This document shows, piece by piece, positions 42,848 through 51,374 of a DNA stretch of 64,000 bases (the stretch's first letter is position 1; the number at the start of each line of letters is the position of its first letter). The position numbers and the translations under genes are program-made. Below the pieces are notes generated by a model. It had not been told where the DNA came from and made no database searches. It saw only the letters and a program-made list of their open reading frames with translations. This DNA is from Parabacteroides sp. PH5-46. Its GTDB lineage: Bacteria; Bacteroidota; Bacteroidia; Bacteroidales; Tannerellaceae. The stretch is taken from contig NZ_JARXXA010000002.1 of assembly GCF_029892785.1 (NCBI RefSeq), positions 310,001-374,000 on the forward strand. The letters are read 5' to 3'.

Positions 42848-42877
42848 TTTGGTAACGGGGCATTTTTATTACATTTG
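42848..42877 (+). promoter_or_regulatory. Promoter of the Tricorn-like protease gene
   Basis: TTTG (42848-42851), an 18-bp spacer and TACATTTG (42870-42877) closely match the Bacteroidetes consensus. The start near 42884 gives a very short leader before the ATG at 42901. Confidence 0.7.
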
Positions 42878-42900
42878 TGGATAACTAAAACGTGAAGTTT

Positions 42901-45900
42901 ATGCGAAACACATTGCTATCTATTCTTTTTTTATGCGCCGGAACTATTTCTACGGCTTTTGCAGCCGGTGAAGGGCGGCTTTTGCGCTTTCCGGCTACGA
43001 ACGGCAGCGAGATTGTATTCTCGTATGCTGGTGATTTATATAAAGTATCTATTAATGGGGGAGAAGCTACACGTTTGACTTCTCATGTAGGATATGAGAT
43101 GTTTTCCCGCTTCTCGCCTGACGGGAAAACGCTTGCTTTTACCGGCCAGTATGATGGTAATACGGAAGTATATACGATCCCGGCATCCGGGGGAGAGCCC
43201 CTTAGGGTAACATACACAGCCACCAATGCCCGGGACGACTTAGGGGATCGTATGGGCCCGAACAATATGGTGATGGGCTGGACGCCCGACGGCAAGAACA
43301 TTGTCTACCGGAATCGTATCAGTTCAGGATTCGACGGAAAGCTGTACACCGTAGGTAAAGAAGGTGGGCTGTCTCAGCCGATACCTCTGCCGGAAGGTGG
43401 TTTCTGTTGCTATTCTCCTGACGGAAGCAAGCTGGCTTACAACCGCGTAATGCGTGAATTTCGTACCTGGAAATATTACAAAGGCGGGATGGCTGATGAT
43501 ATCTGGGTGTACGACCCCGGCAAGAAAAAAGTAGAGAACATTAGCGAAAATGTAGCACAAGACATCATGCCGATGTGGGCGGGAGATAATATCTTCTACA
43601 TTTCAGACCGCGACCGCACGATGAATATTTTCGTTTACAATACCTCTACCAAGCAAACTGAAAAGGTGACGAATTTTACAGAATACGATGTGAAATTCCC
43701 CAGCATACATGGAAATACAATTGTGTTCGAGAATGGCGGATATCTCTATAAGATGAATGTTTCCGACCGCAAGCCCGAGAAAGTAAACATCACACTCTCG
43801 TCGGATAATATTTATGCCCGTTCGGAAATAAAAGACGGAGCGAAATATATTACAGCTATAAGTCTTTCTCCTGATGGCGAACGCCTGGCTGTAACTACCC
43901 GTGGCGAAGTATTTAATATTCCGGCCGAAAAAGGGGTGACAAAGAATATTACCCGTTCGCCGGGTGAGCATGACCGTAATGCGCAATGGTCGCCCGACGG
44001 TAAGTGGATTGCCTATATATCCGATGCTACCGGTGAAACAGAGCTTTGGATGCAGGATGCCACAGGTGGAGACCCCGTGCAACTGACTAAAAACAACGAT
44101 ACATACATACGTAACTTCGACTGGACTCCAGACTCCAAAAAGATCGTTTATACCGACCGCAAGAACCGGATCAATCTGCTGGATGTTTCAAGTAAGGGCG
44201 TAACGAAGATATTGGAAGACCCCATTAGCGAAATACGTGATGTAAAGATTTCTCCCGATAACAATTGGCTGACTTATTCCCGTATGGCTAAAAATGATTT
44301 CAGTATCGTATATGTTTATAATCTGACCACCAAAAAAGAATACCCAGTAACTGATAAATGGTATGATTCCTACGCTCCGGTATTCAGTACGGATGGAAAA
44401 TACCTCGTATTTGTTTCAATGAGGGATTTCAGCCCAACATATAGCAATACCGAATGGAACCATGCTTATACCAATATGGGAGGTGTTTATCTTGCTTTGT
44501 TGAGCAAAGATACGCCTTCGCCATTTTTAACCCCTCAATCCCCTAAAGGGGAAGCGGATAAAAAAACGGGTGATACCGGAGCCACCCCTTCAGGGGGCTG
44601 GGGGAGTGATCCTGACGGCATTGTTGATCGGATCATCAAACTTCCCCTTTCAGCCGGCAAATACGGTAATCTCTATTCGGATGGTGAGCGAGTGTATTAT
44701 GCGATGGGACAGAATACAAAAGTGTTTGATCTTAAAAAACAGAAGCAGGAAGACGTGGCAGATGGGGCAACGATGTATGTGGAGCCCGGAAGCAAGAAAG
44801 CTCTCTTCTTTAAGTATCCTTCTTCTATATATGTAACGGATATTCCTAAAGGGAAAGCAGACCTGAAAGATGCGGTAGACATTTCAAACATGAAGATAAC
44901 CACCGATTATGCGCAAGAATGGAAGCAAATATTTAATGAAGGATGGCGGGCGATGAGAGATGGCTTCTACGTGGAAAATATGCACGGCGTAGACTGGAAA
45001 GCCATGAAGAAAAAATACGAAGTACTGCTTCCGTATGTAAAGAGCCGCCTCGACCTGAACTATATTATAGGAGAGATGATAGGTGAGTTGAATGTAGGAC
45101 ATGCGTATATTAATCCGGGTGAATACGAGAAAGCGGGACGGATACAAACCGGACTATTGGGCGCTGAAATTTCCCGCGACGCCTCCAGTGGTTTCTTTCG
45201 TTTGGAAAAGATCTGGCTGGGAGCTTCCTGGAGCAAAGACTTGCGCTCTCCGCTGACAGAACCGGGCATCGAAGCAAAAGCAGGCGAATATATTGTTGCC
45301 ATTGACGGTGTACCGACCAATAGCGTGAAGGATATGTATTCGCTGTTGGTAGGTAAGGCAAATATCCCGACAGAATTGTCGCTGAACTCAAAAGCCCAGT
45401 TGGCCGGAGCACGTAAGATTATCATCAATCCGCTAGCCGAGGAGTATTCGTTGCAACACTATAACTGGGTGCAGGAGAATATCAAAAAGGTAGACAAGGC
45501 CTCGAATGGAAAGATTGGTTATGTATATATCCCGGATATGGGGGTCGATGGGCTGAACGAGTTTTCGCGCTATTTTTATCCGCAACTGGATAAGGAAGGC
45601 TTGATTATCGACGATCGTGCGAACGGTGGCGGAAATGTATCTCCGATGATACTGGAACGCCTGGCTCGTGAACCGTATCGCGTCACCATGTATCGTGGTT
45701 CCAAGCGTACCGGAACCATTCCTGACGCCGTGCAGGTAGGCCCGAAAGTATGCCTTATCAATAAGTATTCAGCTTCCGACGGCGACTTATTTCCCTGGGG
45801 ATTCCGTGCATTGGGACTGGGTAAGCTGATTGGTACCCGCACCTGGGGAGGCATCGTTGGTATCAGCGGATCGTTACCTTTCATCGACGGAACGGATATG

Positions 45901-46116
45901 CGTGTTCCTTTCTTTACTAGCTATGATCCTAAAACGGGCGACTGGATTATCGAAAATCACGGGGTAGATCCCGACATACTGATTGATAATGACCCAATCA
46001 AAGAATGGAACGGAGAAGACGAACAGCTCGACCGTGCCATCGAAGAAGTCATGAAAGAACTGAAAAACCGCAAACCACTTCCGGGCATACCAGCCCCAAG
46101 GGTTTGGAATAAGTAG
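42901..46116 (+). CDS. Tricorn-like S41 peptidase
   Basis: The ATG at 42901 gives MRNTLLSILFLCAGTISTAFA, a signal peptide, and 1071 residues; a GTG at 42892 is possible. Architecture follows archaeal tricorn protease: a six-bladed propeller of TolB/DPP-type repeats (FSRFSPDGKTLAF, GWTPDGKNIVY), a second propeller (AQWSPDGKWIAYISD), a helical cap, a PDZ domain (about 790-850) and a C-terminal S41 catalytic core with INKYSASDGD (nucleophile Ser in SASDGD) and GTRTWGGIVGI. It should degrade peptides in the periplasm. Residues near 540-570 come from an inserted palindromic repeat (44527-44604). Confidence 0.93.
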   Translation: MRNTLLSILFLCAGTISTAFAAGEGRLLRFPATNGSEIVFSYAGDLYKVSINGGEATRLTSHVGYEMFSRFSPDGKTLAFTGQYDGNTEVYTIPASGGEPLRVTYTATNARDDLGDRMGPNNMVMGWTPDGKNIVYRNRISSGFDGKLYTVGKEGGLSQPIPLPEGGFCCYSPDGSKLAYNRVMREFRTWKYYKGGMADDIWVYDPGKKKVENISENVAQDIMPMWAGDNIFYISDRDRTMNIFVYNTSTKQTEKVTNFTEYDVKFPSIHGNTIVFENGGYLYKMNVSDRKPEKVNITLSSDNIYARSEIKDGAKYITAISLSPDGERLAVTTRGEVFNIPAEKGVTKNITRSPGEHDRNAQWSPDGKWIAYISDATGETELWMQDATGGDPVQLTKNNDTYIRNFDWTPDSKKIVYTDRKNRINLLDVSSKGVTKILEDPISEIRDVKISPDNNWLTYSRMAKNDFSIVYVYNLTTKKEYPVTDKWYDSYAPVFSTDGKYLVFVSMRDFSPTYSNTEWNHAYTNMGGVYLALLSKDTPSPFLTPQSPKGEADKKTGDTGATPSGGWGSDPDGIVDRIIKLPLSAGKYGNLYSDGERVYYAMGQNTKVFDLKKQKQEDVADGATMYVEPGSKKALFFKYPSSIYVTDIPKGKADLKDAVDISNMKITTDYAQEWKQIFNEGWRAMRDGFYVENMHGVDWKAMKKKYEVLLPYVKSRLDLNYIIGEMIGELNVGHAYINPGEYEKAGRIQTGLLGAEISRDASSGFFRLEKIWLGASWSKDLRSPLTEPGIEAKAGEYIVAIDGVPTNSVKDMYSLLVGKANIPTELSLNSKAQLAGARKIIINPLAEEYSLQHYNWVQENIKKVDKASNGKIGYVYIPDMGVDGLNEFSRYFYPQLDKEGLIIDDRANGGGNVSPMILERLAREPYRVTMYRGSKRTGTIPDAVQVGPKVCLINKYSASDGDLFPWGFRALGLGKLIGTRTWGGIVGISGSLPFIDGTDMRVPFFTSYDPKTGDWIIENHGVDPDILIDNDPIKEWNGEDEQLDRAIEEVMKELKNRKPLPGIPAPRVWNK
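44527..44604 (+). repeat. REP-like palindromic element inside the Tricorn-like gene
   Basis: Two short palindromes, CCCCTAAAGGGG (44540-44551) and CCCCTTCAGGGG (44585-44596), lie 33 bp apart, flanked by CCCCTCAATC and GGGCTGGGGGAG. Such CCCC(T)AAAGGGG sequences are common between genes in Bacteroidetes (established knowledge). Here they are read in frame as a Pro/Gly-rich linker (LTPQSPKGEADKK ... TPSGGWGSDPDG) between the second propeller and the helical region. Confidence 0.75.
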
Positions 46117-46131
46117 GCAGCTTGTGATATG

Positions 46132-46180
46132 GGAAAGGTGGTATGTGCTAAGGGATTCACATGCCACTTACCACCTTCCC
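46132..46180 (+). terminator. First hairpin after the Tricorn-like gene
   Basis: GGGAAAGGTGGTATGTG pairs imperfectly with CACATGCCACTTACCACC and the following TTCCC across a short loop. It lies 15 bp after the stop. It lacks a long T-run and is followed by a second, cleaner hairpin. Confidence 0.55.
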
Positions 46181-46197
46181 CTTACTACATTAAATAG

Positions 46198-46246
46198 AAA
46201 GTATCACTAAGAAGATAGATTATATTTATCTTTTTAGTGATACTTT
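46198..46246 (+). terminator. Second hairpin, probable terminator
   Basis: AAAGTATCACTAAGAAGATA (46198-46217) pairs with 46227-46246 over 20 bp with one G-T pair, followed by TT. It separates the protease gene from the thioredoxin gene at 46279. Confidence 0.75.
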
Positions 46247-46278
46247 TATGTTTTGGATTGTTATGTAATAAATAACCA

Positions 46279-46773
46279 ATGTTTATGAAGAAAATTATTT
46301 TGTTATTCATGATAGCCTTTGCGGGTTTGGGAGCGGCTGAGGCACAGTTGCCTTCGGTTGAACTGAAAGATGTGAACGGGAAGCGAATAGATATTTCCAA
46401 ACTCCCGGAAGAAGGTCACCCTTTAATCATTAGCTTTTTTGCTACCTGGTGTAAGCCGTGTCAGCGGGAATTGAGCGCCATTCATGAAGTGTATGCAGAC
46501 TGGCAGAAAGAAACTGGAGTCGAGTTGGTTGTCGTATCCATTGATGACGCACACGATATCGCCAAAGTGAAACCGATGATAGATAGCTTTGGCTGGAATT
46601 ATACTGTATTGTTGGATGCGAGCGGAGACTTGCGGCGCGCCATGAAAGTAAATGTAGTTCCGTATGTGTTTGTGGTAGCTCCGTCGGGAAAGATTGTGTA
46701 CAAAAGCAGTGGCTACACGGAAGGAAGCGAGAAGAAGTTGATTAACGAAGTACGCAAACTGGCTAAAAAATAA
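46279..46773 (+). CDS. TlpA-like thiol-disulfide oxidoreductase
   Basis: This 164-residue protein has a signal peptide ending LGAAEAQ and a thioredoxin fold with active site WCKPC, Cys58/Cys61 from this start. A second ATG at 46285 (MKKIILLFM) is equally good. VVPYVFVV supplies the cis-Pro. TlpA/ResA-type proteins reduce or form disulfides in the periplasm. It begins a four-gene operon with a DUF6029 protein (stop and GTG start 2 bp apart) and two Omp28-like proteins that carry CxxC motifs themselves, so the cluster probably deals with thiol redox chemistry at the envelope (inference). Confidence 0.92.
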   Translation: MFMKKIILLFMIAFAGLGAAEAQLPSVELKDVNGKRIDISKLPEEGHPLIISFFATWCKPCQRELSAIHEVYADWQKETGVELVVVSIDDAHDIAKVKPMIDSFGWNYTVLLDASGDLRRAMKVNVVPYVFVVAPSGKIVYKSSGYTEGSEKKLINEVRKLAKK

Positions 46774-46775
46774 TC

Positions 46776-48359
46776 GTGAAGAAAACGTACCTGATAGGAG
46801 TGTTGATGTTTATCCTCCTGGAGCTGTCAGCCCAGAAGGACGTCACAGTGAGTGGCAGTTTGCAGTCGGATATTCTGTTTCCCGAATCAGACCAATCCAT
46901 AGGAACGGAGTCGTACAAGGAAAAGGTGCTGACGAATACCTATCTGGATCTGTCGGCTTCGTATCTCAACTACCTTACTGTTGGCGCCCGTTTGGAGTAC
47001 CTTGAGCACCCGCTTCCTGGTTTTGAGAAAGACTTTGCAGGATGGGGTGTTCCCTATTTTTATGCTACCGGACGGTATCGCTGGGCAGAGTTGACTGTAG
47101 GCGATTTTTATGACCAGTTTGGTAATGGCCTTATCTTCCGTACCTACGAAGAACGCAGCCTGGGGATAGACAATTCCATTCGCGGCGGACGCTTGTTGCT
47201 TCGCCCGCTAAATGGCTTGCGACTCAAAGCGCTTGGTGGGAAACAGCGCCGCTACTGGAAACATAATGACAGCTATGTGTGGGGTACGGATGCAGAAATA
47301 AACATAGATGAATGGCTCAGGGTTCTGAGCGACCATGAGGCTTATTGGTTACTGGGTGGCTCGTATGTCGGGAAGCACGAAAAAGATGAGGCCATTTATA
47401 TTGCACCGGATAAACGATTAAACCTCCCCTTGAATGTGGCAGCTTTTGATGCCCGTATGCAGTTTCAGAAAGGAGGGCTCAACCTGATAGCCGATTATGC
47501 CTGGAAGATAAACGATCCCTCGTACGATAATGGCTATAGCTATGATAATGGAAATGCTTTGTTGCTTTCTGCCTCCTATTCAAAGAAGGGTATGAGTGTT
47601 CTTTTGCAAGCCAAGCGAAGCGAGAATATGTCGTATCGCTCTGACCGCTCGATGAGTGGTTCCTCGTCCTTCATCAATCATCTGCCAGCTTTTACGCAAC
47701 AACAAACGTATACGCTTCCGGCGCTTTATCCCTATGCTACCCAGCCGTTGGGCGAATGGGCTTTTCAGGGCGAGACCGCTTATAACTTCGAGCGGAATAC
47801 TGTTCTTGGAGGAAAATACGGTACCTTGTTGAAACTACATGCCTCGCATATCCGTTCGCTTAAAGACGAGGGGAATGGTGAAACCTACTATCAGGATGTA
47901 AACGTATCTGTAGAAAAACGGCTAACGGAAGATTTCAAACTAAACCTGATGTATATGAACCAGCGCTATAATCAGCGCATAGTGGAAGGCCATGCTGAAA
48001 ATGGCGACATCATCCATTCGAATATTTATGTAGCTGAAGGAACCTGGCAAATGAATGATAAGGTAGCGCTTCGCAGCGAACTTCAATATCTGAACACCAA
48101 GCAAGGGGAGGGTGACTGGATGTTTGCCTTAGTAGAGGTTTCCTGGCCTCCGTATCTGATGTTTTCGGTTTCAGATCTATATAATAGTGGAGTAACGGAT
48201 TTACATTATTATATGGGAACTGTTACTTTTACGCACAAAGCTCATCGCCTGCAAGCAGCTTACGGACGAACACGTGCCGGATATAATTGCGCCGGAGGAG
48301 TTTGCCGGTATGTTCCCGCCAGCAAGGGTTTCCAATTGTCTTACAACTTTAACTTCTGA
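46776..48359 (+). CDS. DUF6029 envelope protein
   Basis: A GTG start at 46776 gives MKKTYLIGVLMFILLELSAQ, a clean signal peptide, so GTG is accepted; 527 residues. The rest is rich in alternating aromatic strands (TNTYLDLSASYLNYLTVGARLEYLE; FSDLYNSG-type; LQAAYGRTRAGYNCAGGVCRYVPASKGFQLSYNFNF), ending in Phe as outer-membrane barrels do. It matches DUF6029, of unknown function. A Cys pair near the C-terminus (NCAGGVC) might be a disulfide handled by the neighbouring TlpA-like protein. Outer-membrane placement is inferred. Confidence 0.82.
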   Translation: MKKTYLIGVLMFILLELSAQKDVTVSGSLQSDILFPESDQSIGTESYKEKVLTNTYLDLSASYLNYLTVGARLEYLEHPLPGFEKDFAGWGVPYFYATGRYRWAELTVGDFYDQFGNGLIFRTYEERSLGIDNSIRGGRLLLRPLNGLRLKALGGKQRRYWKHNDSYVWGTDAEINIDEWLRVLSDHEAYWLLGGSYVGKHEKDEAIYIAPDKRLNLPLNVAAFDARMQFQKGGLNLIADYAWKINDPSYDNGYSYDNGNALLLSASYSKKGMSVLLQAKRSENMSYRSDRSMSGSSSFINHLPAFTQQQTYTLPALYPYATQPLGEWAFQGETAYNFERNTVLGGKYGTLLKLHASHIRSLKDEGNGETYYQDVNVSVEKRLTEDFKLNLMYMNQRYNQRIVEGHAENGDIIHSNIYVAEGTWQMNDKVALRSELQYLNTKQGEGDWMFALVEVSWPPYLMFSVSDLYNSGVTDLHYYMGTVTFTHKAHRLQAAYGRTRAGYNCAGGVCRYVPASKGFQLSYNFNF

Positions 48360-48361
48360 AG

Positions 48362-49177
48362 ATGAATAAACGACTCATATATATATTGTCCGGTATCCTT
48401 TTAGGCTTTTACGGATGCGATGTGATCGATGAACCTGAACGGGTGATAGAAACAGACGAGCTGCATTTTACCAACAAGGTAGTATTGCTGGAAGACTTTA
48501 CCGGATATAAGTGTCTGAACTGTCCTACAGCAGCCGAAGAGTCTGCCCGCTTGGAGGAGTGGTTTGACGGGCATCTGATTGTCGTGAGCATTCATGCCGG
48601 AAACTACGCCAATACTTCCGGGACAGCCTGGCAAACGGACTTCCGCACAGAGGCAGGTGAAACGTATAATGAGTACTTCCGCCCCGACGGATACCCTTCG
48701 GCAATGACAGACCGGAAGTCTTTTAACGGAACATTGACCAATAGTAATATATCTACCTGGGCTTCGCAGGCGGTAGCCCGTCTGGCTGAGGTTTCTCCCG
48801 TTTCAATTCTACTGACTCCTTCAACAGCAGGAGCAGATCCGTCTCTTTCTGTGGAAGTGATAGCCCAGAGTAGTATGCCGGACGATACCTATTTGCAAGT
48901 CTGGCTGATAGAAGATAATATAGTGGCTCCTCAATTAATGCCGGATAATAGCATTAATTATACTTATACGCACCGGCATGTATTCCGTGCTGCTGTGAAC
49001 GGGACTTGGGGCGAATCGCTGACGGATCTTCCCGGTACTGAAAACCATCGGAAAGGAACGTATAACTACTCCCTCCCTTCTGATTGGAAACCAGAAGATT
49101 GCTCCTGGATAGCTTTTGTGTACAAAGGAGGGTCAAAGGAGATCTTGCAGTCGGCGACAACCGATTTGATTCCCTAA
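48362..49177 (+). CDS. Omp28-related lipoprotein with CxxC motif
   Basis: This 271-residue lipoprotein has a lipobox GFYGC (Cys19). It resembles the Omp28 family of Porphyromonas-type outer-membrane proteins. The thioredoxin-like motif is DFTGYKCLNCPTAAEE with Cys51 and Cys54, followed by IVVSIHAGNYANTSG and the conserved GYPSAMTDRKSF. It starts 2 bp after the DUF6029 stop. The Omp28 family's role is poorly known; a redox or folding role is suggested by the CxxC and the operon partners. Confidence 0.88.
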   Translation: MNKRLIYILSGILLGFYGCDVIDEPERVIETDELHFTNKVVLLEDFTGYKCLNCPTAAEESARLEEWFDGHLIVVSIHAGNYANTSGTAWQTDFRTEAGETYNEYFRPDGYPSAMTDRKSFNGTLTNSNISTWASQAVARLAEVSPVSILLTPSTAGADPSLSVEVIAQSSMPDDTYLQVWLIEDNIVAPQLMPDNSINYTYTHRHVFRAAVNGTWGESLTDLPGTENHRKGTYNYSLPSDWKPEDCSWIAFVYKGGSKEILQSATTDLIP

Positions 49178-49205
49178 TTGTTGTATTTATAAATAGATTA
49201 ATATA

Positions 49206-50687
49206 ATGAAAAAGAAATTTACTTTACTGGTGATGGCGCTTCTTGTTAGTGCTATTGCCATCCATGCCCAAACGCTGCAATGGACATACAAAGATAAAGC
49301 CTTAGCGGATGGGGCGGTTATAACAGTTGATACATACGATCTGGTAATGGGACAGATGCTACTCGAACTGGGGTTAAAGAATACCTCAGCGGCAGATCAG
49401 CAGGTTTCAGTTACCAAAGAAGAAAAACGATTAGCTCCGGGAGGAGAAGTACAACTCTGTGTAGGCGAGATCTGTTATCCCTCACAAACCTATACTACTG
49501 CGAGTTTTACTATCCCGGCGAATACGGAAAATAAAACGTTTCATGCGAATTATTTAGTGACTGATCCGGCGATATGGGGCACTAGTTCTGTTGTTTTTAC
49601 AGCTTCGATAGGGGCTGCTAAAGCTACCGTACATGTGCGTTTTGCCTATAGTGGAGAGGTTGCCGGTGCAGCGCTTCCGCTTACCTATGACCGCCTGTTG
49701 GTTTTAGAAGAAATGACAGGTACCTGGTGCGGCTATTGTCCGCGTGAGATCGTCGCCCTTGACCGCTTTGAGAAGGCCTACCCTAATAAAGCCGCCATTA
49801 TTGCCGTGCATGGGATTGACGTTATGGCAATTCAGGCGTATATCGACAGGTTGCAGACTGACTTCCCTGTTGGATATCCTAATACGGTTATCAATAGAAA
49901 GCAGGCTGTGAATTTTTATTTATATAGTGCCACCCCCATTCCGGAAATAGCCGAAGAACCTGCTCCTGCAGCAGTAAGTCTTTTTGCTCAATATGTTTCG
50001 GGGGATGACCAGAAGTTGGCTGTAAAGATTCGTAGCCGCTTCTCTTCTGCCGTTGAGGGAGCCGATTATCGTTTCGCTTTGGTTTTGACAGAAGATAAGG
50101 TGCAAGGCGTTTCTTCTGATTACAACCAATATAATTACTATAGCGGTTCGCCGGAAGCTATGGGCGGATATGAAAGTCTTCCGGCTGTAATACCTGCCTC
50201 GCAGATGGTTTATCGTCATGTAGCACGCGCTATCTATGGTGGTGTTGATGGGTTTGGCTCTAGTCTTCCGGCTTCTTTTCCGGCTAATGAAGAGCAGGTT
50301 TTTACCTATACCGTCGACCTGCCGGGAAACATCATGAATAAAGAGAATCTCGAACTTGTAGCTTTATTGATTGATGCTGCGACAGGAGAGGTTATAAACG
50401 CCGCAAAGACGTCCCTTGGCGATGGTTCTCCCGTAGGTGTTGGAGAGGTTAAAACTGCTGCTTTTGACGCGAAAGTCTATAGCCTTTCTTCATCCCTGAA
50501 TGTGGAATTGTCGGGTATCCGCCAAGCGACTAAGATCGCAGTCTTCAATGTGTTGGGGCAACAAGTCGCATCGCAGACTGTTCAGGCAGATGGAACAATT
50601 GTATTTCCTCTCCATACAAAAAACACTGTTTTTGTTGTGAAAATAAGCAGCGGGCAGGATAGCCTCGTGCGGAAGATTTATCATTAA
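49206..50687 (+). CDS. Omp28/thioredoxin-like protein with type IX sorting tail
   Basis: This 493-residue protein has a signal peptide (ending AIAIHAQ). Residues 25-150 form a beta-sandwich. From 155 a thioredoxin-like Omp28 domain starts with EEMTGTWCGYCPRE (Cys175, Cys178) and has VGYPNTVINRK. The last 75 residues (VYSLSSSLNVELSG ... TKIAVFNVLGQQVASQTV ... VVKISSGQDSLVRKIYH) match a type IX C-terminal sorting domain. So this protein is probably exported by the Por system and anchored on the surface. It is the last gene of the TlpA-DUF6029-Omp28 operon. Confidence 0.88.
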   Translation: MKKKFTLLVMALLVSAIAIHAQTLQWTYKDKALADGAVITVDTYDLVMGQMLLELGLKNTSAADQQVSVTKEEKRLAPGGEVQLCVGEICYPSQTYTTASFTIPANTENKTFHANYLVTDPAIWGTSSVVFTASIGAAKATVHVRFAYSGEVAGAALPLTYDRLLVLEEMTGTWCGYCPREIVALDRFEKAYPNKAAIIAVHGIDVMAIQAYIDRLQTDFPVGYPNTVINRKQAVNFYLYSATPIPEIAEEPAPAAVSLFAQYVSGDDQKLAVKIRSRFSSAVEGADYRFALVLTEDKVQGVSSDYNQYNYYSGSPEAMGGYESLPAVIPASQMVYRHVARAIYGGVDGFGSSLPASFPANEEQVFTYTVDLPGNIMNKENLELVALLIDAATGEVINAAKTSLGDGSPVGVGEVKTAAFDAKVYSLSSSLNVELSGIRQATKIAVFNVLGQQVASQTVQADGTIVFPLHTKNTVFVVKISSGQDSLVRKIYH

Positions 50688-50733
50688 TCGGTGATATCAT
50701 GCGGTAGTTCATGCGGAAATTACTATTTTTGCT

Positions 50734-50741
50734 TACGTTTG
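50734..50741 (+). promoter_or_regulatory. -7 box of the DUF4254-GT9-kinase operon
   Basis: TACGTTTG matches TAnnTTTG. The start near 50748 lies downstream of the longer in-frame start at 50691 and supports the ATG at 50769. Confidence 0.6.
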
Positions 50742-50768
50742 TATATTAACTGCAAAAATAAAAGAACC

Positions 50769-51374
50769 ATGAATTTTACCGCATTATGCCATCATATTTT
50801 TGAAAAGGCGACCAGTAACTACCATCTGAAAGACCATGTGGATACTCCTATCGAGAATCCGTTTGAACTGAAAAGTATCGAATATTATTTGTATCTGAAA
50901 AACTGGATCGATGCGGTTCAGTGGCATTTGGAGGATATCATTCGTAATCCGCAGATTGATCCCGTAGAAGCCTTGGTGATTAAGCGGCGTATAGACAAAT
51001 CAAACCAGGATCGTACCGATCTGGTAGAGTTGATTGATAGCTATTTCCTTGACAAGTATAAAGATGTAAAGGTGAAAGAAGGTGCAACAATCAATACCGA
51101 AAGCCCGGCTTGGGCTGTTGACAGATTGTCTATCCTGGAGCTGAAGATATACCACATGCGCCAGGAAGCCTTCCGCGAAGATGCCGATCCTGCGCATAAA
51201 GCGGAATGTCAAAAGAAACTATCTGTTCTGCTGGAGCAAAAAACAGACTTGTCAACCGCTTTGGAACAGTTATTGTCTGATATCGAGTCGGGAGCCAAAT
51301 ATATGAAAGTCTACAAGCAAATGAAGATGTACAATGACCCGGCTTTAAACCCTGTATTATACGGAAAGAAATAA
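50769..51374 (+). CDS. DUF4254 protein
   Basis: The ATG at 50769 gives MNFTALCHHIFEKATSNYHL and 201 residues. The upstream start at 50691 lies before the promoter. The protein is all-helical and charged (LYLKNWIDAVQWHLEDIIRNPQID; AVDRLSILELKIYHMRQEAFRED). It matches DUF4254, a family usually found next to glycosyltransferases in Bacteroidetes. No catalytic motif is visible. Its stop is directly followed by the GT9 start, so both are cotranslated. A helper role in LPS core assembly is inferred. Confidence 0.85.
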   Translation: MNFTALCHHIFEKATSNYHLKDHVDTPIENPFELKSIEYYLYLKNWIDAVQWHLEDIIRNPQIDPVEALVIKRRIDKSNQDRTDLVELIDSYFLDKYKDVKVKEGATINTESPAWAVDRLSILELKIYHMRQEAFREDADPAHKAECQKKLSVLLEQKTDLSTALEQLLSDIESGAKYMKVYKQMKMYNDPALNPVLYGKK

